Shown here piece by piece: positions 1 through 9,012 of a stretch of DNA of 43,804 nucleotides. The position numbers and the translations under genes are program-made. The stretch is from Woeseiaceae bacterium. GTDB lineage: Bacteria; Pseudomonadota; Gammaproteobacteria; Steroidobacterales; Woeseiaceae. Below the pieces are notes generated by a model. The model had not been told where the DNA came from and made no database searches. It worked only from the letters and a program-made list of their open reading frames with translations. Location: positions 1-43,804 of the forward strand of contig JABDQH010000088.1 of the NCBI GenBank assembly GCA_013042375.1, given 5' to 3'. Each line of letters begins with the position of its first letter. The first letter of the stretch is position 1.

Positions 1-261
1 TGGGATCATGACGCGTATCGCCATGCCGAAAATCAGCGCAACGAGGGTGACCAGCGACTCGAAACAGCCGATCAGCGCGATCCAGGCCGGGCGCCACCAC
101 ATGAGCGCCAGGCAAACGAAGCAAAAGCCGTAGTACCCGGCGCGAGCCTGTGGCCAGGGCTCGAGGAACGTCAAGCGCACGTTGACCCCGAATGCGTAGT
201 CGAGGACGAGAAACACCAGCGTCGCGGCATAGTAGGCGGGAAGCAGTCGATTGGCCGTCAC
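1..261 (-). CDS. Membrane protein, partial (C-terminus outside window)
   Basis: An open frame runs from a GTG at 261 off the left edge, giving 87 codons without a stop. The visible protein is strongly hydrophobic and has about three membrane segments: one near residues 7-20, one around YYGFCFVCLALMWW, and one around LVTLVALIFGMAI. It begins VTANRLLPAYYAATLVFLVL. I do not recognise the family, and no catalytic motif is visible. It is divergent from msrPQ, with about 110 bases between the two starts, so the promoters of both must lie there. The GTG is the first start in an open frame that fits a membrane protein, but its ribosome-binding site is weak (GAGACG). The call rests on hydrophobicity and reading frame only. 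Confidence 0.55.
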   Translation of the reverse strand, partial: MTANRLLPAYYAATLVFLVLDYAFGVNVRLTFLEPWPQARAGYYGFCFVCLALMWWRPAWIALIGCFESLVTLVALIFGMAIRVMIP

Positions 262-372
262 GGAGGCGTCTCTTGAATCAAGATGTAACGAGCATCCCTG
301 CATCGAGCCAAATGTGCAATATTTGCGCGGCTTGACCGGTCTTTAGGTGTGAACTCGCAAGGGAGAGCCGCG

Positions 373-1332
373 TTGCTGATCCGCAAACCGTCCGACATTC
401 GTCCGTCCGAAATCACGAGCCGGGAAAACTACCTGAATCGTCGCCAGTTCATGCAGGCCGGCGCGATCGCAGGGGGCACGCTGCTCGCGCCCGCCGCGCT
501 CGGCGCCATCGTCCCCGAAGAACGGCGATCCAGATTGCCTGACGTTCGCGAAAGCGCGTTCAGCACGGACGCGACGCCGAATAGTTACGACGACATCACG
601 ACCTACAACAACTTTTACGAATTCGGCACCGGCAAGGACGACCCGGTCGTCTATGCCCGCGACTTCGAGCCGCGACCCTGGACGATCACGGTCGAGGGCC
701 ACGCGGAGAAGACCGGGACGTTCGACTTCGATGACTTTATGCGGCCGTTCGATCTCGAGGAACGCATCTACCGCATGCGCTGTGTTGAGGCGTGGTCGAT
801 GGTCATCCCGTGGGTCGGCATCTCGCTGGCCTCGGTCGTCAAGCACCTGCAGCCGACTTCGCGCGCGAAGTACGTCGCGTTCGAGACCCTCAATGACCCG
901 ACGCGCATGCCGGGCGTACGCAGGCGCGTGCTCGACTGGCCGTATCGCGAAGGCCTGACGATTGCCGAGGCCATGAACCCATTGCCGATCCTTGCCGTGG
1001 GACTCTACGGCGAGGTCCTGCCCAACCAGAACGGCGCACCGATCCGGCTCGTCGTACCCTGGAAGTACGGCTTCAAGGGCATCAAGAGCATCGTCGGGAT
1101 CCGCTTCACGGAGAAGCAGCCGCCATGCAGCTGGAACGAGGCGCAACCCCGCGAGTACGGCTTCTATGCCAACGTCAACCCGAAGGTCGCGCATCCGCGC
1201 TGGAGCCAGGCGCGCGAGCGCCGCATCGGTGCCGGCGTCTTCGCGAGTAAACAGGAAACCCTGATGTTCAACGGCTATGGCGAGCACGTCGCGCACCTGT
1301 ATGAGGGTCTCGACCTGCGCCGCAATTTCTAG
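373..1332 (+). CDS. msrP: MsrP, protein-methionine-sulfoxide reductase catalytic subunit (Mo-cofactor)
   Basis: This is the periplasmic molybdopterin enzyme that reduces methionine sulfoxide in oxidised envelope proteins, formerly YedY. A twin-arginine signal is visible (YLNRRQFMQAGAIAGG, about residues 20-35), consistent with folded export with bound cofactor. The sulfite-oxidase-type core carries the molybdenum-ligating cysteine in RMRCVEAW, Cys137 in this numbering. I place the start at TTG 373: GGGAGAG lies about 6 bases upstream, and the protein then begins LIRKPSDI, as the family usually does. A GTG at 349 would add eight residues and has a poorer ribosome-binding site. Length is 319 residues, close to the E. 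coli protein. msrQ follows six bases after the stop, so the two are one operon. MoeA, needed for its cofactor, is encoded at 18.9 kb. Confidence 0.95.
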   Translation: MLIRKPSDIRPSEITSRENYLNRRQFMQAGAIAGGTLLAPAALGAIVPEERRSRLPDVRESAFSTDATPNSYDDITTYNNFYEFGTGKDDPVVYARDFEPRPWTITVEGHAEKTGTFDFDDFMRPFDLEERIYRMRCVEAWSMVIPWVGISLASVVKHLQPTSRAKYVAFETLNDPTRMPGVRRRVLDWPYREGLTIAEAMNPLPILAVGLYGEVLPNQNGAPIRLVVPWKYGFKGIKSIVGIRFTEKQPPCSWNEAQPREYGFYANVNPKVAHPRWSQARERRIGAGVFASKQETLMFNGYGEHVAHLYEGLDLRRNF

Positions 1333-1338
1333 GGCCCG

Positions 1339-1941
1339 TTGGACACGCTGACGCAAATCCGGCTGATCTGGAAGCCGCTCGTGTTCCTTGCCTGCCTCGT
1401 GCCGTTCGCCCTTGTCGCGGGTGATACGTTCGGGATCACCGGGCGTCTCGGCGCCAATCCGGTCGAGGAAATACTCGACCGCTTCGGCAACTGGGGCCTG
1501 CGTTTCGTCATGCTGACCCTCGCGGTGACGCCGGCGCGGCGCATCACGGGTTGGAACTGGCTGCAGCGCTTCCGGCGCATGTTCGGGCTGTTCACGTTCT
1601 TCTACGTCGCCCTGCATTTCCTGACCTGGCTCGTGCTCGACCAGGGCCTCCTGATGTCCGCAATCCTCGAGGACGTCGTCAAGCGGCCCTTCATCACGAT
1701 CGGCGTCGTCGCCCTGCTGTTGCTTGTCGCGTTGGCGGCCACTTCGACGAACGGCATGCGCCGCCGCCTCGGCAAGCGCTGGCAGTCACTGCACAATACC
1801 GTCTACCTGATCGCCATTCTCGGCGTCTGGCACTACTGGTGGCAGGTGAAGCTCGATGCCTTCGAGCCGATGATCTACGCCGTGATTCTCGCGATCCTGC
1901 TGGGCGCGCGCATCGCCCATTCACGACGATGGGGACAGTGA
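1339..1941 (+). CDS. msrQ: MsrQ, haem-binding membrane subunit of MsrPQ
   Basis: MsrQ is the inner-membrane b-type haem protein that passes electrons from the quinone pool or a flavin reductase to MsrP. The 200-residue protein has about six hydrophobic helices. It has histidines where the family places haem ligands: YVALHFLTW, QSLHNTVYL and GVWHYWW. The start is TTG 1339, seven bases after the msrP stop, with AGGG just upstream. Its last codons and its TGA stop (1939-1941) lie in the string GGGGACAGTGA. That string is a partial copy of the inverted repeat that follows at 1946-1988, so the C-terminal residues WGQ appear to come from the repeat. Identification is firm; the exact ancestral C-terminus is uncertain. 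Confidence 0.93.
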   Translation: MDTLTQIRLIWKPLVFLACLVPFALVAGDTFGITGRLGANPVEEILDRFGNWGLRFVMLTLAVTPARRITGWNWLQRFRRMFGLFTFFYVALHFLTWLVLDQGLLMSAILEDVVKRPFITIGVVALLLLVALAATSTNGMRRRLGKRWQSLHNTVYLIAILGVWHYWWQVKLDAFEPMIYAVILAILLGARIAHSRRWGQ

Positions 1942-1988
1942 AAAAGGGGACAGTCACCTTAACTCTTGGAGTTAAGGTGACTGTCCCC
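1931..1988. repeat. Palindromic repeat (GGGGACAGTCACC family), one partial and one full copy
   Basis: Positions 1946-1965 and 1969-1988 form a perfect 20-bp inverted repeat, left arm GGGGACAGTCACCTTAACTC, with a 3-base loop. A partial copy, GGGGACAGTG, precedes it at 1931-1940 and overlaps the msrQ stop codon. The same family recurs at the right edge of the window (43773-43804), with CACCCTAACTC in place of CACCTTAACTC. Repeated perfect hairpins at gene ends are typical of REP-like elements moved by RAYT-type transposases. No such transposase gene is in the window, so the family assignment is inference. Confidence 0.85.
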
Positions 1989-1990
1989 TA

Positions 1991-2026
1991 AATAAAAACC
2001 GGGGCGGCCATGGCAAGTCGCCCCGG
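1991..2026 (-). terminator. Rho-independent terminator of the Hsp20 gene
   Basis: The stem is 1999-2006 paired with 2019-2026 (CCGGGGCG/CGCCCCGG). On the minus strand it is followed by TTTTTATT (1991-1998). It lies about 20 bases past the stop of the minus-strand Hsp20 gene. With the palindrome at 1946-1988 it separates this transcript from msrPQ. Confidence 0.9.
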
Positions 2027-2048
2027 TAATCACAACACAGCTACTTCG

Positions 2049-2537
2049 TCAGGCAACTTTCACTGTGTGTTTTTCCGCCACCCGGATCTTCGGAAGGTGA
2101 ATACTCAGGATACCTTCCTTCAGTTCGGCCTGGACCTTGTCAGCGTCCACTTCGTCCGGCAGGGCAACTGTGCGTACCAGCTTGCCGTAGCCGACTTCAT
2201 GCCGATAGAAGGTTTCCTTTTCCTCCTCTTCCTCGAACTTCCGTTCGGCCTCGATCAACAGGCGGTCGCCTGCAATCTCGACCGTGACGTCTTCTTTTTC
2301 GACGCCGGGCAGTTCGGCACGGACTATGAGCTCTTTATCGCGATCAATGACATCGAGGCGGAATGCCCGCTCATAATCGATGTCAATCGGCCGCTTCCAT
2401 CCAAGAGGCTCAAACGTCTCCATCCAGCGGCGTGGTGGGAAGTCCTCGAAGAACTCCTCCATGCTGTGGGTGAGAGGCGTAGTCCGTCTTACGTCAATTA
2501 CCCCTTTGCGGGGTTCGATTTTGCGCAGGATTGACAC
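2049..2537 (-). CDS. Hsp20 family small heat-shock chaperone
   Basis: This is an ATP-independent holdase that binds unfolding proteins in the cytoplasm and passes them to the DnaK or GroEL systems. It has 162 residues. An N-terminal arm (about 1-45) precedes an alpha-crystallin domain (about 47-145, starting near RAFRLDVIDRDKELIVRAEL). The domain ends with the family signature GILSIHLPK, followed by a short tail. The start is GTG 2537, because a very strong ribosome-binding site (AAGGAGGTGA, complement of 2543-2552) sits five bases upstream. An ATG nine codons further up would bury that site inside the gene. The gene has its own promoter-like sequence and terminator and lies near groESL. It resembles the stand-alone Hsp20 proteins of many bacteria rather than IbpA, so I give no symbol. 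Confidence 0.93.
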   Translation of the reverse strand: MSILRKIEPRKGVIDVRRTTPLTHSMEEFFEDFPPRRWMETFEPLGWKRPIDIDYERAFRLDVIDRDKELIVRAELPGVEKEDVTVEIAGDRLLIEAERKFEEEEEKETFYRHEVGYGKLVRTVALPDEVDADKVQAELKEGILSIHLPKIRVAEKHTVKVA

Positions 2538-2588
2538 TTGACTCACCTCCTTCCCGTACAACACTGGCTTTCCTCAGCCAGCGTTCCA

Positions 2589-2619
2589 CTTATACGCCGT
2601 TAAGAATTGCTAACAATTC
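2589..2619 (-). promoter_or_regulatory. Hsp20 promoter with overlapping palindrome
   Basis: On the minus strand TTGTTA (2611-2616) and TATAAG (2589-2594) are spaced by 16 bases, a good sigma70-type match. A perfect inverted repeat GAATTG-CTAA-CAATTC (2604-2619) covers the -35 box and could be an operator. No sigma32 consensus is evident. Between the -10 box and the ribosome-binding site is a small hairpin (CTGGCT...AGCCAG, about 2564-2581) in the leader RNA. Confidence 0.55.
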
Positions 2620-2650
2620 GGTATTCCGCGCATTGACAGGTATCAGGCCG

Positions 2651-3883
2651 TCAGTCGATTTTCCGGATTGACACGAGTTCGGCGCCGCGCGGACTCGCGG
2701 AAAGGACAGTCAGGCGGTTTCCGCGCCACTCTAGCGCGTCGCCCCGCCGTGGGATATGGCCGAGCGACTCGTTCAGCAGGCCGCCCACGGTGGCCACTTC
2801 GATGTCGTCGGGCAATGCCACGCCGAGAATCCGGCACAGACGGTGCAGTTCCGCGGTACCGAAGGCCCGGATCGTCCCGTCAGCGTGCTGCCACAGGTCG
2901 TCGCTGGGCAGGTCCGACTCGTCGAAAATGTCGCCGACAACCTCTTCGATGACGTCCTCGAGCGTGACGATCCCCTGGAAGTCACCGTATTCGTCGACGA
3001 TCAGCGCCATGTGCCGACGCGTCTGGCGGAACGTCTTAAGCAGTGACTCGAGCCCGGCGGTCTCGGGGACGACAATGGCCTCGTGGACGAGGGATTGCCA
3101 GCGGATCGTGTCCGAAGGCGATTCGACGAGCTGCGCGAGAACCTCCTTGGCGAACACGATGCCGACGACGTCGTCGAGGTCGCCGGACGGCGTGTAAGGA
3201 AAGCGGCTGTAGCCCGATTTCCTGATCCTCTCGAGTACGGCAACGGGCGCATCATCGTGCGACAGGAATTCGACCTCCTGGCGCGGCACCATGACGTTCA
3301 TGGCCTCGAGCTTGCGCAGTTCCGACACGCCGATGATCATCTCGGCGGCCTGCTTCCCGACGACGCCTTCGCTCTTGCCGATCGTCGCGAGCAGGCGGAT
3401 CTCGTCCAGCGACGTCACGGGCCCGGCTTCCCTGCCACGAATCGATCGCGACACCGCTTCGGTGGCCATGACCAGGGGGCGGAACATGACGGCCAACGCG
3501 CGAATACCGTACGCGACCGGCTTGGCCAGGCGTCTCGCATAGGCGACGCCGAGCGTTTTTGGAATGATCTCGGTAAACAGCAGCACGACGATCGTGAACA
3601 CGACCGTAAATATCCACAGCGATTCGGCACTGAAGACATTCGCGTAGCTTGCGCCGGCGACGGCCGTGCCGATGGTGTGCGCAGCCGTGTTGGTGATCAG
3701 GATCGCCGAGATCGGGATGTCGATGCGTTCCTTGAACGTCCTGAGGATCCTGCCGGACGGCTTCCCTTCCTGCACGAGCCCCTCGATTTGAGCCCGACTC
3801 AGTGACAGCAGCACCGACTCGAAGATCGAGCACATGAACGAGACGACCAGCGCCACCGTAACCGCAACAACGAAAACCTGCAT
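2651..3883 (-). CDS. CNNM/HlyC-CorC family membrane protein (DUF21, CBS pair, CorC domain)
   Basis: This 410-residue inner-membrane protein belongs to the family often annotated as haemolysin-like or magnesium/cobalt efflux CorC. An N-terminal DUF21 region (about 1-180) has several membrane helices, including VVAVTVALVVSFMCSIFESVLLSLSRAQIEGL. A pair of CBS domains follows (about 195-320; MNVMVPRQEVEFL and IVDEYGDFQGIVTLEDVIEEVVG). The C-terminal CorC_HlyC domain covers about 335-410. Characterised relatives move or sense Mg2+ or Na+; the ion here is unknown. The start is ATG 3883, five bases after AGAGGAGG. A GTG two codons earlier overlaps that site and is less likely. It is in line with marC upstream (67 bases) and is probably co-transcribed. 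Confidence 0.9.
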   Translation of the reverse strand: MQVFVVAVTVALVVSFMCSIFESVLLSLSRAQIEGLVQEGKPSGRILRTFKERIDIPISAILITNTAAHTIGTAVAGASYANVFSAESLWIFTVVFTIVVLLFTEIIPKTLGVAYARRLAKPVAYGIRALAVMFRPLVMATEAVSRSIRGREAGPVTSLDEIRLLATIGKSEGVVGKQAAEMIIGVSELRKLEAMNVMVPRQEVEFLSHDDAPVAVLERIRKSGYSRFPYTPSGDLDDVVGIVFAKEVLAQLVESPSDTIRWQSLVHEAIVVPETAGLESLLKTFRQTRRHMALIVDEYGDFQGIVTLEDVIEEVVGDIFDESDLPSDDLWQHADGTIRAFGTAELHRLCRILGVALPDDIEVATVGGLLNESLGHIPRRGDALEWRGNRLTVLSASPRGAELVSIRKID

Positions 3884-3950
3884 GAGCACCTCCTCTGAAG
3901 TGCCATTCTAACGCCGAAACAAATCAACGGCCGATGCCGGACCTCGCTCG

Positions 3951-4562
3951 TTATGTGCCGGTAGGCAAGCTGACCACGAAATCGCGAATCCCGTTGAGCA
4001 GCATCTGCGTTGCCAGAATCACGAGAATCATGCCCATGAGCCGTTCGAGCGCGCGCGCACCGCGCCTGCCGAGCACGCGCATCAGGTAGGGCGACGCGAC
4101 CAGCAGGATCATCGTCGCAACCCATGCCAGCAGCAGCGAGACACTCCACTCCAACATGCGATCCGGCTGGCTGGAGCCGAGCAGTATCAGGATGGCGATG
4201 GTCGACGGCCCGGCGATCATCGGTACAGCGAGCGGCACCAGGAACGGATCCTCGGCGCCCTCGATCTCATCGCGCGACGTGGTCCTGGGGAAGATCATGC
4301 GCAGCGAAATGATGAACAACAGGATGCCGCCCGCAATACTGAGCGACGACTGGCTCAGCCCGAGAAAGCCGAGCACGGCGTTGCCCGCAAACAGAAACAT
4401 GAACAGGATCAGCAACGCAAGGAACAACTCGCGCGCCATGATCCGGGTACGCTTCGCGCTGTCGAACCCGGACAGGATGGCATTGAACACGGGCACGTTG
4501 CCAAGCGGGTCCATGATAAAGAAAAGCGTCACGGCGACGGACGCGATCTCGTTCCAGTTCAT
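3951..4562 (-). CDS. MarC family integral membrane protein
   Basis: This 203-residue protein has about six hydrophobic helices and the family motifs FFIMDPLGNVPVF near the start, PLAVPMIAGPSTIA near the middle and LGRRGARALERLMGMILVILA toward the end. The family (UPF0056/MarC, with YhgN and YchE) was once linked to multiple antibiotic resistance, but that role was withdrawn. Amino-acid transport has been suggested for some members, and the function here is not known. The start is ATG 4562 with GGGGAA upstream. That ribosome-binding site directly follows the T-run of the groEL terminator, so marC is probably expressed either from groEL read-through or from a promoter inside groEL. Confidence 0.9.
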   Translation of the reverse strand: MNWNEIASVAVTLFFIMDPLGNVPVFNAILSGFDSAKRTRIMARELFLALLILFMFLFAGNAVLGFLGLSQSSLSIAGGILLFIISLRMIFPRTTSRDEIEGAEDPFLVPLAVPMIAGPSTIAILILLGSSQPDRMLEWSVSLLLAWVATMILLVASPYLMRVLGRRGARALERLMGMILVILATQMLLNGIRDFVVSLPTGT

Positions 4563-4573
4563 TGCATTTCCCC

Positions 4574-4604
4574 AAAAAAGAAGCCCGGCACGAGGCCGGG
4601 CTTC
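4574..4604 (-). terminator. Rho-independent terminator of groESL
   Basis: The stem is GAAGCCCGG (4580-4588) paired with CCGGGCTTC (4596-4604), with a 7-base loop. It is followed on the minus strand by TTTTTT (complement of 4574-4579). It lies 27 bases after the groEL stop and ends 12 bases before the marC start. Confidence 0.92.
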
Positions 4605-4630
4605 TAATTTACTGCGATTACAGGCGCAGC

Positions 4631-6274
<1,644 letters not shown>

Positions 6275-6289
6275 TTATCTGATTCCTCT

Positions 6290-6580
6290 CTATGCTTCGA
6301 TGACTGCCATGATGTCGTCTTCCTTCATCACAAGCAGTTCTTCGCCTTCAACTTTGACTTCGGTGCCGGCGTACTTGCCGAACAGGACCTTGTCACCCAC
6401 CTTGACATCCAGTGCCCGAACCTCACCGCTCTCGAGGAAGCGGCCGTTTCCGGCAGCGATGACCTCGCCCTTGATCGGCTTCTCCGTTGCGGCGTCGGGG
6501 ATAACGATTCCGCCGGGCGACGTGCGCTCTTCTTCCATGCGCTTGACGATTACCCGGTCATGAAGCGGACGCATCTTCAT
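6290..6580 (-). CDS. groS: Co-chaperonin GroES (10 kDa)
   Basis: GroES forms the seven-subunit lid of the GroEL chamber. The 96-residue protein starts [18 protein letters not shown]. It has the mobile loop (about 17-33, [15 protein letters not shown]) that contacts GroEL, and ends [11 protein letters not shown]. The start ATG 6580 follows AGGAG at a good distance. It is first in the groES-groEL operon. A CIRCE operator and a promoter lie 66-120 bases upstream. Confidence 0.98.
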   Translation of the reverse strand: MKMRPLHDRVIVKRMEEERTSPGGIVIPDAATEKPIKGEVIAAGNGRFLESGEVRALDVKVGDKVLFGKYAGTEVKVEGEELLVMKEDDIMAVIEA

Positions 6581-6645
6581 GGTGTTTTTCTCCTATAAGC
6601 TATTGATTCAAAACCGTATTGTGTCGGTTTTCGGGGATCGCGCTG

Positions 6646-6672
6646 TTAGCACTCACCCGCAGCGAGTGCCAA
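6646..6672. promoter_or_regulatory. CIRCE operator (HrcA binding site)
   Basis: TTAGCACTC (6646-6654), a nine-base spacer and GAGTGCCAA (6664-6672) match the CIRCE consensus TTAGCACTC-N9-GAGTGCTAA at 17 of 18 arm positions. It lies immediately downstream of the -10 box of the minus-strand groES promoter, where HrcA binding would block transcription. hrcA itself is not in the window. Confidence 0.93.
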
Positions 6673-6700
6673 TGATAGGCATGAAGTCCCGAATTTCAAG
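6672..6700 (-). promoter_or_regulatory. groESL promoter (overlapping sigma70 and sigma32-like)
   Basis: On the minus strand TTGAAA (6694-6699) and TATCAT (6672-6677) are spaced by 16 bases, a good sigma70 promoter. The same bases read CTTGAAA then, 14 bases on, CCTATCAT. This resembles the sigma32 consensus (CTTGAAA and CCCCATNT) with an imperfect -10. The -10 box touches the CIRCE element. Dual control by HrcA and a heat-shock sigma factor is therefore plausible. Confidence 0.7.
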
Positions 6701-6799
6701 CCTGCGAGGCGAAGAATCTTCGAAAAATCGGACCCGCACCGGTGACAGCAGCGGCCCGAACGGTGACAATCGGCACCCCCGGACGGTCTCTCTCAACCT

Positions 6800-9001
6800 A
6801 TGCGCAAGTTCCTCGCTGTATTGACGGCCCTGCTCCTATTCGGTCCTGCCGCGGCCGAAGACGAGCTCGTGCCGGTCACCGAGGCTTTTCGCTACGTGGT
6901 CAGCGATGCCAGCGACGCGTTCGAGGTCGACTGGTCAATCTACGAGCACGCCTACCTGTACAAGAACAAGCTCGCCTTCGAAAGCGGCACCAAGACGATC
7001 GTGCTCGGCGAACCGGAGCTGCCGAGAGGCATCGACCACGAGGACGAGTTCTTCGGCAAGCAGGAGATCTACCGCGACTTCTTTTTCGTCCGGGTTCCGT
7101 ACACAGTCCGCGGGGAGCGACCGGAGACGGCGGATCTCATCATCAAGTCACAGGGCTGTGACGACAATATAGGCCTGTGCTACCCGCCGCAGAAGTGGAC
7201 CGAGACGGTCAGCTTACAGGCCGCTGCGGCGCAGGAGCCCGGTCTGCAGCTCGGCGATCTGGCCGGCGCGGGCATGAACGAATTCCCGCCTGCCGACGAA
7301 GTCTTTTTTCCCGAGGCCTTCGCCCTCGATGGCAATGCCGTCGATGTCGGCATACGCATCATGCCCGGGTTTTATATCTACAAGAGCAAGCTGTCGGTAC
7401 GCGCATTGAACAATGACGCGCAGGCCGGCGGCTGGGACCTGCCGCAAGGCACGATGAAGACGGATGAGTTCTTCGGTGAGCAGGAAGTCTACCTCGACAG
7501 CTTTATCGCACAGCTCGCGATCGCGCGCGCCACGCCCGAGGCCATGGAACTCGAGCTCGAGCTGGGCTACCAGGGCTGTGCCGAGGGCGGCCTGTGCTAC
7601 CTGCCGCAAACGCGCGTTCTCACGGTGAGCCTTCCCGAGGCAACGACGGTCGGCGCATTACCTGCCGCCGCGGATGCGCCCGCCCCGCAGAGCGAACAGG
7701 CGCGACTCGCAAACATTCTCACCGGCGAGAGTATCTGGAAGGCACTCGCGATCTTTTTCGCTTTCGGACTGGCGCTGGCGTTTACGCCTTGCGTCCTGCC
7801 CATGATCCCGATCCTCTCAGGCATCATCGCGGGCGAAGGAGACGACGTCACTCCGACGCGCGGTTTCACGCTCGCGCTCTCGTACGTACTCGGCATGGCT
7901 ATCGTCTACACGGCGGCCGGCGTGGCCGCCGCCGCGGCCGGCATGCAGCTGCAGGCGACCTTCAACCAGCCATGGGTCCTGATCCTGTTTTCGACCCTGT
8001 TCGTCGTCCTGGCGTTCGGCATGTTCGGCGTTTACGAGTTACAGATGCCGAGCGGCGTCCAGACGAAGCTGTCCGGGATCAGCGGCAACCAGAAGAGCGG
8101 CACGATGGTCGGCGCCTTTATCATGGGCGGCTTGTCGGCGCTGATCGTGACCGCTTGTGTTGCGCCGGTCCTGATCGCGGCGTTGATGGTGATCGCACAG
8201 ACAGGCGACCTGGTCCGGGGCGGAGCCGGGCTGTTCGCCATGAGTCTCGGCATGGGCGCCCCCCTGCTGCTCGTCGGCGCCGCGCAGGGCCGCTTTCTGC
8301 CCAAGGCCGGCCCGTGGATGGTCGCCATCCGCAATGCTTTCGGCTTCATGATGCTCGGCCTCGCGATCTGGATGCTGTCGCGCATCCTGCCCGGCAACGT
8401 CACGATGCTGCTGTGGGCCGTGCTGATCTTCATGGCCGGCGTATTCATGGGCGGCCTGACAACCCTGACGAGCGAATCGTCAGCGGCGCAGAAACTCGGC
8501 AAGGGCTTCGGCTTCCTCGCCATCGTTTACGGTCTCGTGCTGCTGCTCGGGGCCCTCGCCGGCGGCAGCAATCCGCTGAAACCGCTCGCAGGCGTCGGCT
8601 TCGGCGGCGGCACTGTGCTTGCCGAGGCCCAACACGAGCTGCCATTCCAGCGCATCAAGACCATTGACGATCTCGACAGCGAACTCGCCGCGGCATCGCG
8701 CCAGGGCAAGACCGCGTTTCTCGACTTCTACGCCGACTGGTGTGTGTCGTGCAAGGAGATGGAAGCGTATACGTTCACCGACGAGGCCGTGCAGGCTACA
8801 CTGTCGAACACGGTCTGGCTGCAGGCCGACGTCACGGCCAACGACGAGGCCGACCAGGCCCTGCTCGAACGCTTCGGCGTGTTCGGCCCGCCGACGATTA
8901 TTTTCTTCGGCACCGACGGCGCGCAGCGCCACGGCTACGAGGTGGTCGGCTATATGAAAGCCGCCGACTTCGCCGCGCATGTCGAGAAAGCGCTCAGATA
9001 A
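6800..9001 (+). CDS. dsbD: Thiol:disulfide interchange protein DsbD with two tandem N-terminal domains
   Basis: DsbD carries electrons from cytoplasmic thioredoxin across the inner membrane to periplasmic partners such as DsbC and TlpA-like proteins. The order is a signal peptide (about 1-19, ending AAAE) and a first nDsbD-like domain (about 22-140) with cysteines 120 and 127 (QGCDDNIGLCYPP). A second nDsbD-like domain (about 160-280) has cysteines 260 and 266 (QGCAEGGLCYLPQ). An eight-helix membrane domain (about 310-600) has its redox pair at Cys331 (TPCVLP) and Cys453 (TACVAP). A C-terminal thioredoxin domain has WCVSC (Cys648, Cys651). At 733 residues it is longer than E. coli DsbD (565) because of the extra domain. 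It is followed after 11 bases by a TlpA-like gene, a likely partner. Confidence 0.95.
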   Translation: MRKFLAVLTALLLFGPAAAEDELVPVTEAFRYVVSDASDAFEVDWSIYEHAYLYKNKLAFESGTKTIVLGEPELPRGIDHEDEFFGKQEIYRDFFFVRVPYTVRGERPETADLIIKSQGCDDNIGLCYPPQKWTETVSLQAAAAQEPGLQLGDLAGAGMNEFPPADEVFFPEAFALDGNAVDVGIRIMPGFYIYKSKLSVRALNNDAQAGGWDLPQGTMKTDEFFGEQEVYLDSFIAQLAIARATPEAMELELELGYQGCAEGGLCYLPQTRVLTVSLPEATTVGALPAAADAPAPQSEQARLANILTGESIWKALAIFFAFGLALAFTPCVLPMIPILSGIIAGEGDDVTPTRGFTLALSYVLGMAIVYTAAGVAAAAAGMQLQATFNQPWVLILFSTLFVVLAFGMFGVYELQMPSGVQTKLSGISGNQKSGTMVGAFIMGGLSALIVTACVAPVLIAALMVIAQTGDLVRGGAGLFAMSLGMGAPLLLVGAAQGRFLPKAGPWMVAIRNAFGFMMLGLAIWMLSRILPGNVTMLLWAVLIFMAGVFMGGLTTLTSESSAAQKLGKGFGFLAIVYGLVLLLGALAGGSNPLKPLAGVGFGGGTVLAEAQHELPFQRIKTIDDLDSELAAASRQGKTAFLDFYADWCVSCKEMEAYTFTDEAVQATLSNTVWLQADVTANDEADQALLERFGVFGPPTIIFFGTDGAQRHGYEVVGYMKAADFAAHVEKALR

Positions 9002-9012
9002 GAGGTTCTATC

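Noticed and set aside
343-1617. 424-codon minus-strand open frame opposite msrPQ
   Set aside because: MsrP and MsrQ are both clearly encoded on the plus strand.
1551-1991. Alternative plus-strand frame through msrQ ending past the palindrome
   Set aside because: It is out of frame with MsrQ, is Arg-rich and has no homology I can recognise.
2505-2525. GGGTTCGATT, another T-loop-like string
   Set aside because: It lies inside the Hsp20 coding sequence and no cloverleaf can be drawn.
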